Shown: positions 1 through 8,310, counted from the stretch's first letter. The stretch: 64,000 nucleotides of DNA from Acholeplasmatales bacterium (GCA_003539625.1 DPOU01000008.1:26093-90092); one strand, 5' to 3'. Numbers and translations: made by a program. Notes: generated by a model not told the origin, from the sequence alone.

Positions 1-1200
1 AGTGAAATGAAATTAAGAGAATATGTAATTAGAGAAATTAAAGATACATACACAAAGTTTGGCTTTAATATAATAGAAACACCATGTCTTGAACATATTG
101 AAAACTTATGTTCAAAACAAGGTGGCGAAAATGAAAAATTAATATTTAAAGTACTTAAACGTGGCGAAAAACTAGATTATACTAATGTTAAAGAAGAGAA
201 TGATTTAGTAGATATGGGATTAAGATATGATTTAACTGTCCCACTATCAAGATATTATTCTAATAATATGGCTAAATTACCAAGTCCATTTAAGTCTTTA
301 CAAATCGGTAATGTTTGGCGTGCCGAACGTCCACAAAGAGGTCGCTTTAGACAATTCATTCAATGTGATATTGATATCTTAGGTGAAAAAAGTAATCTTG
401 CGGAAATGGAATTAATTCAAGCAACTACAACTTTACTTAACAAAATCGGCTTTGAAGATTTTAAAGTTAGAATTAATGATCGACGCATCTTAAAAGCAAT
501 GGCAAGTTATTGCCAATTACCTGAAGAAAAAAGTGACCAAATCTTCATCATTCTTGATAAAATTGATAAAATTGGCGTAGCTGGTGTTGAAAAAGAATTA
601 CTTGATGCAGGATATGATAGCGTTGCAGTAGCAAACTATATGAAGTTATTTAAAGATGAAGTATATAGTGGTAATTCAAGTGAATACTTTAAATCATTAG
701 GAATTAATTGTGTTGAACAAAATATTTTAGATAACTTAGACCAAATCATTGATACTACTAAAGTACTAGCAAATAATAAATTTGAAATTACTTTCGACCC
801 AACATTAGTTAGGGGAATGTCATATTATACTGGACCTATTTTTGAAATTGAAATGGTAGGACTTGCAAGTAGTGTTGCAGGTGGGGGAAGATATGACAAG
901 ATGATTGAAAAATTTACTAATATGAGTGTTCCTGCATGTGGTTTCTCTATTGGCTTTGAAAGAATCATTACAATTTTAAAAGAAAAAGAACACAATTTAC
1001 CAATTGATAATTGTGATAAAGTTGCTATAGTAGTAGATAAAGATATAACTAAAGAAGCATTATGTGATGTTTTCCAAGAAGCAAAAGCTTTAAGAGAAAA
1101 AGAACATAAACAAGTTTTAGTAGTTTATAAAACAAAGAACTTTAAGTTCCAAAAAGATAAACTTGCTGAAGAAGGATATAACGAATTAATTTTTAGATAA
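1..1200 (+). CDS. hisS: histidyl-tRNA synthetase (5' end outside window)
   Basis: Charges tRNA-His with histidine; class II synthetase, cytoplasmic. The frame is open to the left edge and the residues before the first ATG (S-E at bases 1-6) continue the usual N-terminal region, so that Met is probably internal and about 15-20 residues are missing. Visible landmarks, numbered from the ATG at 7: the LRYDLTVPLSRYY segment near 75, motif 2 (IGNVWRAERPQRGRFRQF) near 100-117, the histidine-binding LVRGMSYYTG near 268 (MS where many bacteria have LD), motif 3 (GGGRYD then CGFSIGFERI) near 296-321, and a C-terminal anticodon-binding domain. The EEP phosphodiesterase gene follows after one base, so they are probably co-transcribed. 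Confidence 0.95.
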   Translation, partial: SEMKLREYVIREIKDTYTKFGFNIIETPCLEHIENLCSKQGGENEKLIFKVLKRGEKLDYTNVKEENDLVDMGLRYDLTVPLSRYYSNNMAKLPSPFKSLQIGNVWRAERPQRGRFRQFIQCDIDILGEKSNLAEMELIQATTTLLNKIGFEDFKVRINDRRILKAMASYCQLPEEKSDQIFIILDKIDKIGVAGVEKELLDAGYDSVAVANYMKLFKDEVYSGNSSEYFKSLGINCVEQNILDNLDQIIDTTKVLANNKFEITFDPTLVRGMSYYTGPIFEIEMVGLASSVAGGGRYDKMIEKFTNMSVPACGFSIGFERIITILKEKEHNLPIDNCDKVAIVVDKDITKEALCDVFQEAKALREKEHKQVLVVYKTKNFKFQKDKLAEEGYNELIFR

Positions 1201-1201
1201 T

Positions 1202-2314
1202 ATGCAAAAAGAATTTAAACTTAAAATAGCCTTAAGAATAGTAATTGGTCTATTAGTTACACTAATATTATTAATTGGAATATATGTTATGTATGTATGT
1301 TTACAATATTCTCGTATTGAGGATTTGAAATCTTACAAAGATGACATTAATCAAGTATCAAATGAAAAAGTAAAATATAATACTACATATAAAATAACAA
1401 CTTACAATATTGGCTTTGGGGCTTATGAACAAAACTTCTCATTCTTTATGGATAGTGGCGAATACTTAGATGGAAAAAAGGTAACTGGAAAACTATCAAG
1501 AGCAAAATCAAAACAAACAGTATTAACCAATACTAAAGGTGTAATTGATACAATAAATAATATTGACCCCGATTTTTGCTTTTTCCAAGAAGTAGATACT
1601 AAAGCAAATAGAAGTCACAAAGTAAACCAATATCGAATGTTACAAGAAAGTCTACTCGGTATGTCAAATGTATATGTATCAAACTTTCATTCTGCATACC
1701 TATTCTATCCAATATTTAGTCCACATGGTAAAGTTGAAAGTGGTATTACGACCTTTTCTAAATATCAAATGGATGAAGTTGTTCGTCATTCATTAGAAAT
1801 ATCTGATGCATTCCCAACTAAATTCTTTGATTTAGACCGATGCTTTACCGCAACTTATATTCCAACTGAAGATGATAAGTATCTAGTTTTAGTAAATGTA
1901 CATCTTTCTGCTTACGATGAAGGTGGAGTGTATCGAAAAAAACAATGGGAACAGCTTAATAAGTTCTTAGATGAAGAATATGCAGAAGGAAACTATATAG
2001 TATGTGGTGGAGATTTTAACCACGATATTGCAAATAGTGTTGGAGAATTCTCTACTGATAGATTAAAGCCAGATTGGGTATATGTATTAAACGAAGAAGA
2101 TCTAACAGAACACTATACTTTTGCAACTAGTAAAAATGTAGGAACATGTCGTAGTACGGACACATCATATGAAAAAAATAAAAATTATACTGTTGTTGTA
2201 GATGGTTTTATAGTATCTGATAATATCGAAATAAAAATAGTAGAAAATATTGACACAGATTTTATGTACAGTGATCACAATCCTGTAAAGTTAGAATTTA
2301 GTATAAAAAAATAA
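1202..2314 (+). CDS. membrane-anchored endonuclease/exonuclease/phosphatase (EEP) family protein
   Basis: An EEP-superfamily metal-dependent phosphodiesterase held at the membrane. An N-terminal transmembrane segment (about residues 9-33) is followed by an extracytoplasmic catalytic domain. Active-site motifs are in the expected order: TYNIGF with the metal-site Asn near 69, FCFFQEVD with Glu near 130, VNVHLS near 232, GGDFNHD near 269 and YSDHNPVKLEF near the C-terminus with the catalytic Asp-His. The family includes nucleases, sphingomyelinases and inositol phosphatases; the sequence alone does not fix the substrate. The start lies one base after the hisS stop with no strong ribosome binding site, which suggests translational coupling. 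A hairpin terminator follows. Confidence 0.85.
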   Translation: MQKEFKLKIALRIVIGLLVTLILLIGIYVMYVCLQYSRIEDLKSYKDDINQVSNEKVKYNTTYKITTYNIGFGAYEQNFSFFMDSGEYLDGKKVTGKLSRAKSKQTVLTNTKGVIDTINNIDPDFCFFQEVDTKANRSHKVNQYRMLQESLLGMSNVYVSNFHSAYLFYPIFSPHGKVESGITTFSKYQMDEVVRHSLEISDAFPTKFFDLDRCFTATYIPTEDDKYLVLVNVHLSAYDEGGVYRKKQWEQLNKFLDEEYAEGNYIVCGGDFNHDIANSVGEFSTDRLKPDWVYVLNEEDLTEHYTFATSKNVGTCRSTDTSYEKNKNYTVVVDGFIVSDNIEIKIVENIDTDFMYSDHNPVKLEFSIKK

Positions 2315-2319
2315 ATTGG

Positions 2320-2355
2320 CTGAGTATTTAGAAATATAGCTAAATACTCAGTTTT
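2320..2355 (+). terminator. intrinsic terminator after the EEP gene
   Basis: An 11-bp perfect stem (CTGAGTATTTA, 2320-2330, with TAAATACTCAG, 2341-2351), a 10-base loop and a short TTTT tail. It closes the hisS-EEP unit. Confidence 0.8.
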
Positions 2356-2471
2356 AAATAATATCATTTGTATTCTAAATGGTTAAATATGCATTCTAAT
2401 TAATAAATGCTTTTAATATTTAAAATAGTATGATATAATGAAAAAAAGTAAAATAGAAGAGGAGTTTCTAT

Positions 2472-3776
2472 ATGCTTAGTAGTTTTTTAGCGTGGATAGT
2501 TCATACAGATTACACATTTATAAATGTACTAACATGGATTAATCACATCTTAGGAATTATAATGCTAGTATTATATGCAAATCAATTTGTTTATATTGTA
2601 TTATCAATATTTGTTAAACCACGTAGATATAAAGTTGCAAAAACAGAACATACCTATGGGTATATTATTTGTGGAAGAAACGAAGAAAAAGTTATTGGTA
2701 ATTTAATAGATAGCATTTTAAAACAAGATTATCCAAAAGAAAAAATGCACATATTTGTATGTGCAGATAATTGTACTGATAATACCGCTAAGGTAGCACG
2801 TGAAGCTGGCGCAATAGTTTTTGAAAGAGAAGACCATATACACGTTGGTAAGAGCTATGCACTTAACTATACACTTGATAAGATTAAAAATGAATATAGT
2901 GAATTAGGCATTGAAGCATATATCTTATTTGATGCGGATAACCTAGTTGGTAAAGACTTTACCAAAGAAATGAATAAAGCATATGATCAAGGATACAAAG
3001 TTTTAGCAGGCTTTAGAGATAGTAAAAACTTTGATGATTCTTGGGTAAGTGCAGGCTCTTCATATATGTTCTATCGTGAATGTTGTCAAGTACATAAAGT
3101 AAGAAGTTTCTTTAACACAGGATCATATGTTTCTGGTACTGGCTTTTTGGTTGATAAAAGTTTAGTAGAAAATGGTTGGAATTATCATACTTTAACTGAA
3201 GATATTGAATTTTCTGCCGATTGTGCTTATAAGGGTATAAAAATAGGTTATGTTTATGATGCTGTATTTTTTGATGAACAACCAACAAAACTTGGCGATT
3301 CAATCAAACAAAGACTAAGATGGTGTAAAGGTAATAACCAAGTATTTGGAAGATTTGGTGGTAAGTTATTAGGTGGTATGTTTAAAAGATTTACTTTTCA
3401 AAAATGGAGTATGTTTACACATACAATTCCTGTCCCAGCAATCTCCACTATATGGCTTTGCATTTTTCAATTAGCTGGTGGTATATATTGCCTTGCTAAT
3501 CATTTGCCTAGTGATATATATATTAAGATTATTTTATCAGCAGGATTAAGTACAATATTTGCACCATTCGTTAGTTGCTTTATTGATGCCATCTTACTGT
3601 TAATTCAAACATATAAAAGAACAAGCGGTAATTTCTTTAAAAGATTCTTATATGCATGTGGATTCGTAATCTTCATAGCTGTATATATCCCAATTACTGT
3701 AGTTGCATTATTTAAGAAAAATGTAACTTGGAAACAAATACCACATAAGGATACAAGAACAATTGAAAAAATATAG
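2472..3776 (+). CDS. family 2 glycosyltransferase, processive membrane type
   Basis: A membrane-bound GT-A glycosyltransferase resembling polysaccharide synthases. An N-terminal transmembrane stretch (about residues 13-45) precedes the nucleotide-sugar domain (GYIICGRNEE near 64, CADNCTDNT near 96), the metal-binding DADN at about 155, TEDIEF at about 242 supplying the acceptor-side acid, and QRLRW at about 279, the Q-x-x-R-W signature of processive enzymes. Three or more hydrophobic segments follow (about 310-410) and could form an export channel. A good ribosome binding site (GAAGAGGAG) and a TATAAT at 2434 precede it; a terminator follows at once, so it is probably monocistronic. The polymer made cannot be named from sequence. 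Confidence 0.88.
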   Translation: MLSSFLAWIVHTDYTFINVLTWINHILGIIMLVLYANQFVYIVLSIFVKPRRYKVAKTEHTYGYIICGRNEEKVIGNLIDSILKQDYPKEKMHIFVCADNCTDNTAKVAREAGAIVFEREDHIHVGKSYALNYTLDKIKNEYSELGIEAYILFDADNLVGKDFTKEMNKAYDQGYKVLAGFRDSKNFDDSWVSAGSSYMFYRECCQVHKVRSFFNTGSYVSGTGFLVDKSLVENGWNYHTLTEDIEFSADCAYKGIKIGYVYDAVFFDEQPTKLGDSIKQRLRWCKGNNQVFGRFGGKLLGGMFKRFTFQKWSMFTHTIPVPAISTIWLCIFQLAGGIYCLANHLPSDIYIKIILSAGLSTIFAPFVSCFIDAILLLIQTYKRTSGNFFKRFLYACGFVIFIAVYIPITVVALFKKNVTWKQIPHKDTRTIEKI

Positions 3777-3803
3777 GTATGCTAGGAAAGCATACCTTTT
3801 TTC
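3775..3803 (+). terminator. intrinsic terminator after the glycosyltransferase
   Basis: A 9-bp perfect stem AGGTATGCT/AGCATACCT with a 5-base loop and a T6 tail. The stem begins inside the stop codon of the glycosyltransferase. Confidence 0.88.
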
Positions 3804-3831
3804 ATAAAAAACTTCTATAAAAAATAAAAAA

Positions 3832-3857
3832 GTTCAAAAAGGTATACCTTTTTGGAC
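3832..3857. repeat. 26-bp palindrome with core CAAAAAGGTATACCTTTTTG
   Basis: A near-perfect palindrome (one mismatch in 26 bp) centred between 3844 and 3845. Its 20-bp core (3835-3854) recurs exactly at 42821-42840, about 39 kb away, in another non-coding gap. It could be a protein-binding operator or a loopless hairpin; the conserved centre GGTATACC favours a DNA site. Confidence 0.7.
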
Positions 3858-3940
3858 ACTTGTTATTATATCATTTTTCGCCTTTATTTGCAACTAAATA
3901 TATAAATATTATAAAAATTAATTAAAAAATTGAATATTTA

Positions 3941-3980
3941 AAAAGGTATCTTTTTTTGGACATAAATGTGTCCAAAAAAA
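3941..3980. repeat. degenerate GGTAT element plus hairpin upstream of a small membrane protein
   Basis: AAAAGGTATC (3941-3950) is a partial copy of the palindrome upstream at 3832. It runs directly into a 12-bp hairpin: TTTTTTTGGACA (3951-3962) pairs with TGTCCAAAAAAA (3969-3980) around a 6-base loop. TTTTTGGACA also occurs at the edge of the 3832 palindrome, so the two elements share sequence. The rest of 3777-4064 shows no gene. Confidence 0.55.
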
Positions 3981-4064
3981 TAAGTGCATTTCAAAAAAAC
4001 ATAGTCATATTTAAAACTTATTTGGGGGCATATTAATAATTTTATTAATAAGGAGGTGAGGAAT

Positions 4065-4271
4065 ATGAAAACTGCCGCATATGTATTAGGCATTATTGGC
4101 ACAATTGCTGTAGGATGGTGTTTAATTCCACTTATATGGTGTATACCTATGCTTGTAAAAGTAAAAGCCGCTATGGATGGTAAAGAAAAATTATCAGTAG
4201 GTTTTAAGGTATGTTATTTAATATTCGTAAGTTTAATAGGTGGAATATTGCTACTTTTTGATAAAGATTAA
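4065..4271 (+). CDS. small two-helix membrane protein (68 aa), function unknown
   Basis: No function can be assigned. The ATG at 4065 is chosen over the in-frame GTG at 4056 because a near-consensus Shine-Dalgarno (AAGGAGGTGA) overlaps that GTG and sits eight bases before the ATG. The protein has two hydrophobic helices (about residues 5-30 and 46-65) joined by a basic loop containing KVKAAMDGKEKLSVGFKV, a hairpin topology. Strong translation signals and an own terminator suggest a real, well-expressed gene. It stands alone downstream of the palindromic elements at 3832-3980. Confidence 0.7.
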   Translation: MKTAAYVLGIIGTIAVGWCLIPLIWCIPMLVKVKAAMDGKEKLSVGFKVCYLIFVSLIGGILLLFDKD

Positions 4272-4288
4272 AAATAGCACTTTTTAAG

Positions 4289-4317
4289 TCAACTTCTAAA
4301 AATGAAGTTGATTTTTT
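4289..4317 (+). terminator. intrinsic terminator after the 68-aa protein
   Basis: Stem TCAACTTC/GAAGTTGA (8 bp), 7-base loop, T6 tail. Confidence 0.85.
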
Positions 4318-4352
4318 GTTTTTATTATAATAATTATTTTGTGGTAAACGAC

Positions 4353-4380
4353 TTGCAAAAGTTATAAAAAGTGCTATAAT
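4353..4380 (+). promoter_or_regulatory. sigma-A type promoter for the PII-like/antiporter operon
   Basis: TTGCAA (4353-4358), 16-bp spacer, TATAAT (4375-4380). The predicted start is near 4387, giving a leader of about 23 bases that carries GAAGGAAGG before the ATG at 4410. Confidence 0.75.
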
Positions 4381-4409
4381 ATAGAAAAGTTAGAAGGAAG
4401 GAAAATAAA

Positions 4410-4742
4410 ATGAAATTATTTGTTACAGTTTTAGTAGAAGGCGAATATATGCCTAAGATATTAAAGAAATTATCTGAAAACAATTTTCATGGTAGCGTTA
4501 TGCCTACATTAAGTATTAAAAAGGCATTACTTACTAGTAATGTAGAACCAGTACCAATGTTTGGTGGAATTAGTAAAGTAGTTGAATACGATCATTCACC
4601 AAGACCTATGGTATTTGTAGTTGTAAAACATGATGAAGAAGTTAAAACTTTAGCTCGTTTGATTAATGAAGCTACAGGTGGAATTAAAGATAAAGGATTT
4701 ATGTATTCTTTACCAATAGATTTCTTAGAAGGTATAGAATAA
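4410..4742 (+). CDS. small PII-like (ferredoxin-fold) putative regulator of the adjacent antiporter
   Basis: A 110-residue soluble protein. The pattern beta-strand (MKLFVTVLVEG), helix (PKILKKLSENNFHGSVMP), variable loop, strand (PMVFVVVKH), helix (VKTLARLINEATGG) matches the ferredoxin-like layout of PII-type signal proteins, but no PII signature is evident, so the fold call is inference. It ends one base before the antiporter start, so the two are translationally coupled. PII-like proteins often gate a neighbouring transporter in response to a nucleotide; that would be its natural role here. It differs from the DarA/PstA c-di-AMP receptor in recognisable sequence. Confidence 0.55.
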   Translation: MKLFVTVLVEGEYMPKILKKLSENNFHGSVMPTLSIKKALLTSNVEPVPMFGGISKVVEYDHSPRPMVFVVVKHDEEVKTLARLINEATGGIKDKGFMYSLPIDFLEGIE

Positions 4743-4743
4743 T

Positions 4744-6012
4744 ATGCAAGTTTTATTAGGTATTGTTCTTGCGCTTGCGGCAGGTTTATTATCAACTAGA
4801 TTGGTTAAATTAATTCATTTACCAAACGTAACAGGATATTTGGTTGCAGGACTACTTATTGGTGTCGTTAATATTATTACTTATAAAAGATCAGGCACAT
4901 ATATTTTAGATGTTAAGTCATTATCAATCATCGTAGATTTAGCATTAGGATTTATTGCTTTCTCTATCGGTGGTGAATTTAAATTAACAAGTTTGAAGAA
5001 ACTTGGTAAAAGTATATTTACTATTACTTTTTTACAAAGTTTTTTAGCATTAGTATTAGTAGATGTTTTTGTTATCGTTGCTTTCTTATGTATGGGAAAT
5101 TTAAACAATGAAAATGCAGCTTTAGCAATCATTTTAGGTGCAATTGCTACAGCAACAGCTCCAGCAGCAACTCTAATGGTTGTTCGTCAATATAAAGCAA
5201 AAGGACCTGTAACTGATACATTGCTTCCAGTAGTTGCTTTAGATGATGCATTTGGGTTAATGTTTTTCTCAATATCATTTGCTATTGCCAAAGCATTAGC
5301 AGAAGGAGCAAAGTTAACAGTAATGACAATCTTAGTTTTACCACTTGCTGAAATAATTTGTTCACTTTTAATTGGGGCTATACTTGGTGCACTATTGTCA
5401 CTTGCAACAAAGTGGTTTAAGTCACGTGCTAATCGTCTATGCCTTATGGTTTTATTTGTATTCGCAGGTGTTGTAACTTGTGAATTATTTGAACATTTAC
5501 AAGCTGCATATAACTTTCCATTTGGTTTATCATCACTATTACTATGTATGATGATTGGTGCAATGTTCTGTAATATGTGTGAACAAGCATTGGTAATTAT
5601 GGATGGTTGTGAACGTTGGACTCCACCTCTATTTATGTTATTCTTCGTATTATCAGGCGCAGAACTTGATGTAAGAAATCTAGCAAGTATAGGTGTTGTA
5701 GGGGTTGTATATTTAGTAGCAAGATGTGCTGGTAAATATTTTGGTGCACGACTTGGTGCAAAAGTAGTACATGCGGATGAAAATGTAACCAAATATTTAG
5801 GTCTTACATTGTTCCCACAAGCAGGTGTTGCTATAGGTATGGCTCAAATGGTTTCAAATAAATTCAGTGGTAATCCATTAACAGATGGTATTGCAGTAAG
5901 CATTATAACAATAGTTCTTTCCGCAACCTTAATATATGAATTGCTTGGCCCAGTAATTACAAAGATAGCATTACAAAAAGCAGGAGAAATTGACGAATCA
6001 ACTCTTGCATAA
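4744..6012 (+). CDS. cation:proton antiporter, CPA2-like
   Basis: An integral membrane monovalent-cation/H+ antiporter of about twelve transmembrane segments, 422 residues. The N-terminal VTGYLVAGLLIGV segment, the central ATATAPAATLMVVRQY stretch and VVALDDAFGLMFF fit the CPA2 (Kef/Nap-like) transport core, where paired polar or acidic residues in the discontinuous helices bind the ion. There is no C-terminal RCK/TrkA-N domain, unlike Kef proteins, so regulation may come from the PII-like protein encoded immediately upstream. Specificity (Na+ or K+) cannot be told from sequence. A bidirectional terminator follows and faces the convergent tRNA-thiolase gene. Confidence 0.85.
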   Translation: MQVLLGIVLALAAGLLSTRLVKLIHLPNVTGYLVAGLLIGVVNIITYKRSGTYILDVKSLSIIVDLALGFIAFSIGGEFKLTSLKKLGKSIFTITFLQSFLALVLVDVFVIVAFLCMGNLNNENAALAIILGAIATATAPAATLMVVRQYKAKGPVTDTLLPVVALDDAFGLMFFSISFAIAKALAEGAKLTVMTILVLPLAEIICSLLIGAILGALLSLATKWFKSRANRLCLMVLFVFAGVVTCELFEHLQAAYNFPFGLSSLLLCMMIGAMFCNMCEQALVIMDGCERWTPPLFMLFFVLSGAELDVRNLASIGVVGVVYLVARCAGKYFGARLGAKVVHADENVTKYLGLTLFPQAGVAIGMAQMVSNKFSGNPLTDGIAVSIITIVLSATLIYELLGPVITKIALQKAGEIDESTLA

Positions 6013-6018
6013 AAAAAC

Positions 6019-6052
6019 ACATTAGATATGATTAAATATCTAATGTTTTTTT
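6019..6052. terminator. bidirectional terminator between convergent genes
   Basis: An 11-bp perfect stem ACATTAGATAT/ATATCTAATGT (6019-6029 with 6036-6046), flanked by A7 on the left and T8 on the right, so it can stop transcription from both sides. Confidence 0.88.
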
Positions 6053-6891
6053 TATTCTTTTCTTATTTTTTCATCATAATCATCTAAAAAATTATAATGC
6101 ATTTTATCATTATGATAACCAACAATGGTGTTTAAATTTACATCATGAAAACTTCTAAATATATTAATATCACTATTTGGATAATTATTTCTTAGTTGTG
6201 CAACAAGAGCTTTAATCTCTTTTCTCTTAGATTTATTTTGTTCATCTGAATGATTTTCTTCAGTAAATCTACAAGCACATTGTAAAAACTTTAATTCATT
6301 ATATTTTGCCCATTTTATAATGTTTTCTTCTTTCACTAAGTAAAGCGGTCTAATTAATTCAAGGCCAGGATAATTTTCACTTGGTAGTTTTGGCATCATT
6401 GTTTTATATTCAGCACCATATATCATACTCATTAAGACCGTTTCAATTACATCGTCAAAGTGATGCCCTAAAGCAATTTTGTTGCAACCACGTTTTTTTG
6501 CATTAGCATATAGATACCCCCTACGCATTCTTGCACATAAATAGCAAGGAGATTCTTTAATATCATGGACTACATCAAATATGTTAGTTTCAAAAATATC
6601 AAGAGGGATATTCAATAATTTAGCATTGTCAGTTAATTCTTTTAAATGTTTTTCACTGTAGCCTGGATTCATGCAAAGATATATTGCTTCAAATTCAATT
6701 GGTCCATGTTTTTGAAATTCTTCCATACATTTTGCCAATAGCATAGAATCTTTACCACCTGATATGCATACCGCAACTTTATCACCATCTTTAATTAATT
6801 TATATTCGTCAATGGCTCTAACAAATAAACGGTAGATAGTAGGTCTAAATTTTGTTATAATTGAATGTTCTATTGTTTGATATTTTTCCAT
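6052..6891 (-). CDS. ttcA: TtcA-family tRNA thiolation PP-loop ATPase
   Basis: A PP-loop ATPase that adenylates a tRNA base before sulfur transfer; family members make 2-thiocytidine (TtcA) or related thio-modifications. The PP-loop SGGKDS is at residues 44-49, the paired cysteines CYLC at 116-119 and further cysteines (QCACRF) at 204-206, as needed for the cysteine/Fe-S chemistry of the TtcA/TtuA group; GHHFDDVIETVLM near 141 is also typical. Length 279 is usual. It is a single gene on the minus strand with a GAGGAAAAG-type ribosome binding site. The exact base modified in this organism is uncertain, so the symbol is by family. Confidence 0.82.
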   Translation of the reverse strand: MEKYQTIEHSIITKFRPTIYRLFVRAIDEYKLIKDGDKVAVCISGGKDSMLLAKCMEEFQKHGPIEFEAIYLCMNPGYSEKHLKELTDNAKLLNIPLDIFETNIFDVVHDIKESPCYLCARMRRGYLYANAKKRGCNKIALGHHFDDVIETVLMSMIYGAEYKTMMPKLPSENYPGLELIRPLYLVKEENIIKWAKYNELKFLQCACRFTEENHSDEQNKSKRKEIKALVAQLRNNYPNSDINIFRSFHDVNLNTIVGYHNDKMHYNFLDDYDEKIRKE

Positions 6892-7021
6892 AGCTTTTCC
6901 TCGTATTTTTCATATTTATTATACACTAAAAAAAGTAATTTGCAAGAAACAAGATTAATTATTGGACATATACATTTTATAATGTTAAAATAAAATAGTA
7001 AAATTTGATAGGAGGGCAGTT

Positions 7022-7492
7022 ATGCAAATCAAAAAAACAACTAATGAAAAAACGTATGTTTATGATGAAAAGTTTTTTAGTGGAAAGAAATCACTAACTA
7101 TTAATGGTAAGCAATTACAATTAGTGGGTAAGAAAAACTTTGTTGATTCAGAAACAGGAGAAGAATACTCAGTTAGTGGTTCTTTTATAAAAGGCATTAC
7201 ATTAAATACTAAAAGTGAAGAAATTGTATTAGTTAAAAACAAGTGGTATGAATGGATTGTTATCATTCTTCCTATAATTAGTATTGGAGTTGGACTTTTC
7301 TGTGGAGCAATAGGTTGTATGCTAAGTGTGTTATTTAGTTTATTATGTGCCGCTATTAATGCAACAATTTGTAGAAGCGAAAAGATACGTAGTGCAATAG
7401 TAAAAGTAATCATAGGTATAGTTACATCCGCAATTTCTACATCTGCTTGGTTTGGAATATATTGGCTAATTGTGCAAGCAATTTTGAAATAA
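7022..7492 (+). CDS. membrane protein of unknown function (156 aa)
   Basis: Not recognised. The first 75 residues are soluble and beta-rich, with polar residues (NGKQLQLVGKKNFVDSETGEEY), followed by KNKWYEWIVIILP and three hydrophobic segments (about residues 77-98, 100-118 and 126-152). A strong ribosome binding site (AGGAGGG) precedes the ATG. The layout, a small N-terminal beta domain followed by a short helical bundle, is common among uncharacterised Firmicutes membrane proteins. It has its own terminator, so it is probably monocistronic. Confidence 0.6.
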   Translation: MQIKKTTNEKTYVYDEKFFSGKKSLTINGKQLQLVGKKNFVDSETGEEYSVSGSFIKGITLNTKSEEIVLVKNKWYEWIVIILPIISIGVGLFCGAIGCMLSVLFSLLCAAINATICRSEKIRSAIVKVIIGIVTSAISTSAWFGIYWLIVQAILK

Positions 7493-7500
7493 CAAAATAA

Positions 7501-7532
7501 AAGGTTTTATTGTTTTCGATAAAGCCTTTTTC
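7501..7532 (+). terminator. intrinsic terminator before the 6S-like RNA
   Basis: Stem AAGGTTTTAT (7501-7510) with ATAAAGCCTT (7519-7528), one G-U pair, loop of eight bases, then T5. Confidence 0.75.
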
Positions 7533-7564
7533 TAAAAAAAGGAAGATATTTTTTAATGAATTTA

Positions 7565-7593
7565 TTGTAAAGATATAAATATTATGATATAAT
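7565..7593 (+). promoter_or_regulatory. strong promoter of the 6S-like RNA
   Basis: TTGTAA (7565-7570), 17-bp spacer, TATAAT (7588-7593). The predicted start is at about 7600, exactly where the closing stem of the RNA begins. Confidence 0.8.
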
Positions 7594-7599
7594 ATTATT

Positions 7600-7776
7600 G
7601 CCTAGAGAGTTCGCCTTTTCACGTATATTTTTTGCGACCCGAACAGAACTACTTAGGAAACAAAGTAATAGTGGAGTTGAAAGCCTGCTACGAGTAGGAA
7701 TCCCGATCTATTAATTTAAGTTTACCACCTTATTTTTAGATGCGGTTGCGCATCTTGTGATAACGGCTCATCTGGG
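7600..7776 (+). ncRNA. ssrS: 6S RNA-like structured transcript
   Basis: About 177 bases with no open frame, behind a near-consensus promoter. The 5' part contains GAGTTCGCC and then GACCCGAAC, a pair remembered from Firmicutes 6S RNAs. The ends close on each other: CCTAGA plus GAG (from 7601) pairs with CTC-A-TCTGGG near the 3' end with one bulged A, giving the long closing stem expected around a central bubble. Internal helices such as GCCTGCTACGAGTAGG and GATGCGGTTGCGCATC fill the middle. 6S RNA mimics an open promoter and binds sigma-A RNA polymerase. Odd here: no terminator, and the next gene's ribosome binding site follows within ten bases. A different leader RNA is the main alternative. 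Confidence 0.6.
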
Positions 7777-7797
7777 TATAATTTAGGAGGTTTAAAG

Positions 7798-8310
7798 ATG
7801 AAAGTAGAAAAACTTAGAAAAACTTGTGGCTACATCTTATATATAAAAAGTATAATAGCTTTAGTAGTAACAATCATCCTTATTTTTGGTGGAATCACTA
7901 TGGCTATTATGGGAAAACATATGGTAGATAATCCAGGACAAGGTGATAAAACTGGTTTTGAAGGTGCCGTAGGTTCATGCTCAACAGCTTTTTTTGGTGC
8001 GCTTGGAATAGTGTTTGGAATTGTTTCAATAGTTGTAGGTTGCTTGCTGACTCTAGATGCAATTTTTAGTATGATTCATTCAAGAAGAATTTTAAGAAAT
8101 GATAGCGATATTGCTAAATCAATAAAGGTTTGTATTGCTACTGAAATAGTATCTGTTATTGTAGGAATATTTATAACTGTAGCAGGCATAGCAAATATCA
8201 AAGAAGCAGTAGGAATAATTTTATTAGTTATCGCAATAATATTGATTGCTCAATCAATTGCAACAATAGTGTTATTATCTAAATTAAAGAAATTAAATAG
8301 TGTTAATTAA
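7798..8310 (+). CDS. four-helix membrane protein of unknown function (170 aa)
   Basis: Not recognised. Four hydrophobic segments are visible (about residues 15-38, 62-88, 108-132 and 138-160), with a glycine-rich first loop (DNPGQGDKTGFEGAVGS). The C-terminus is a short basic tail (LKKLNSVN). AGGAGG sits eight bases before the ATG, directly after the 6S-like RNA, with no separate promoter between them, so this gene is probably expressed by read-through from the RNA promoter. A palindromic hairpin overlaps its stop codon. Confidence 0.62.
   Translation: MKVEKLRKTCGYILYIKSIIALVVTIILIFGGITMAIMGKHMVDNPGQGDKTGFEGAVGSCSTAFFGALGIVFGIVSIVVGCLLTLDAIFSMIHSRRILRNDSDIAKSIKVCIATEIVSVIVGIFITVAGIANIKEAVGIILLVIAIILIAQSIATIVLLSKLKKLNSVN

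Noticed and set aside
5187..5792. A 201-residue open frame on the minus strand inside the antiporter gene
   Set aside because: Low-complexity translation with no motif, no ribosome binding site, and fully covered by a well-supported membrane transporter on the other strand.
7774..7780. TATAAT just before the 170-residue membrane protein gene as a promoter
   Set aside because: A transcript from it would start within the ribosome binding site; no -35 fits.
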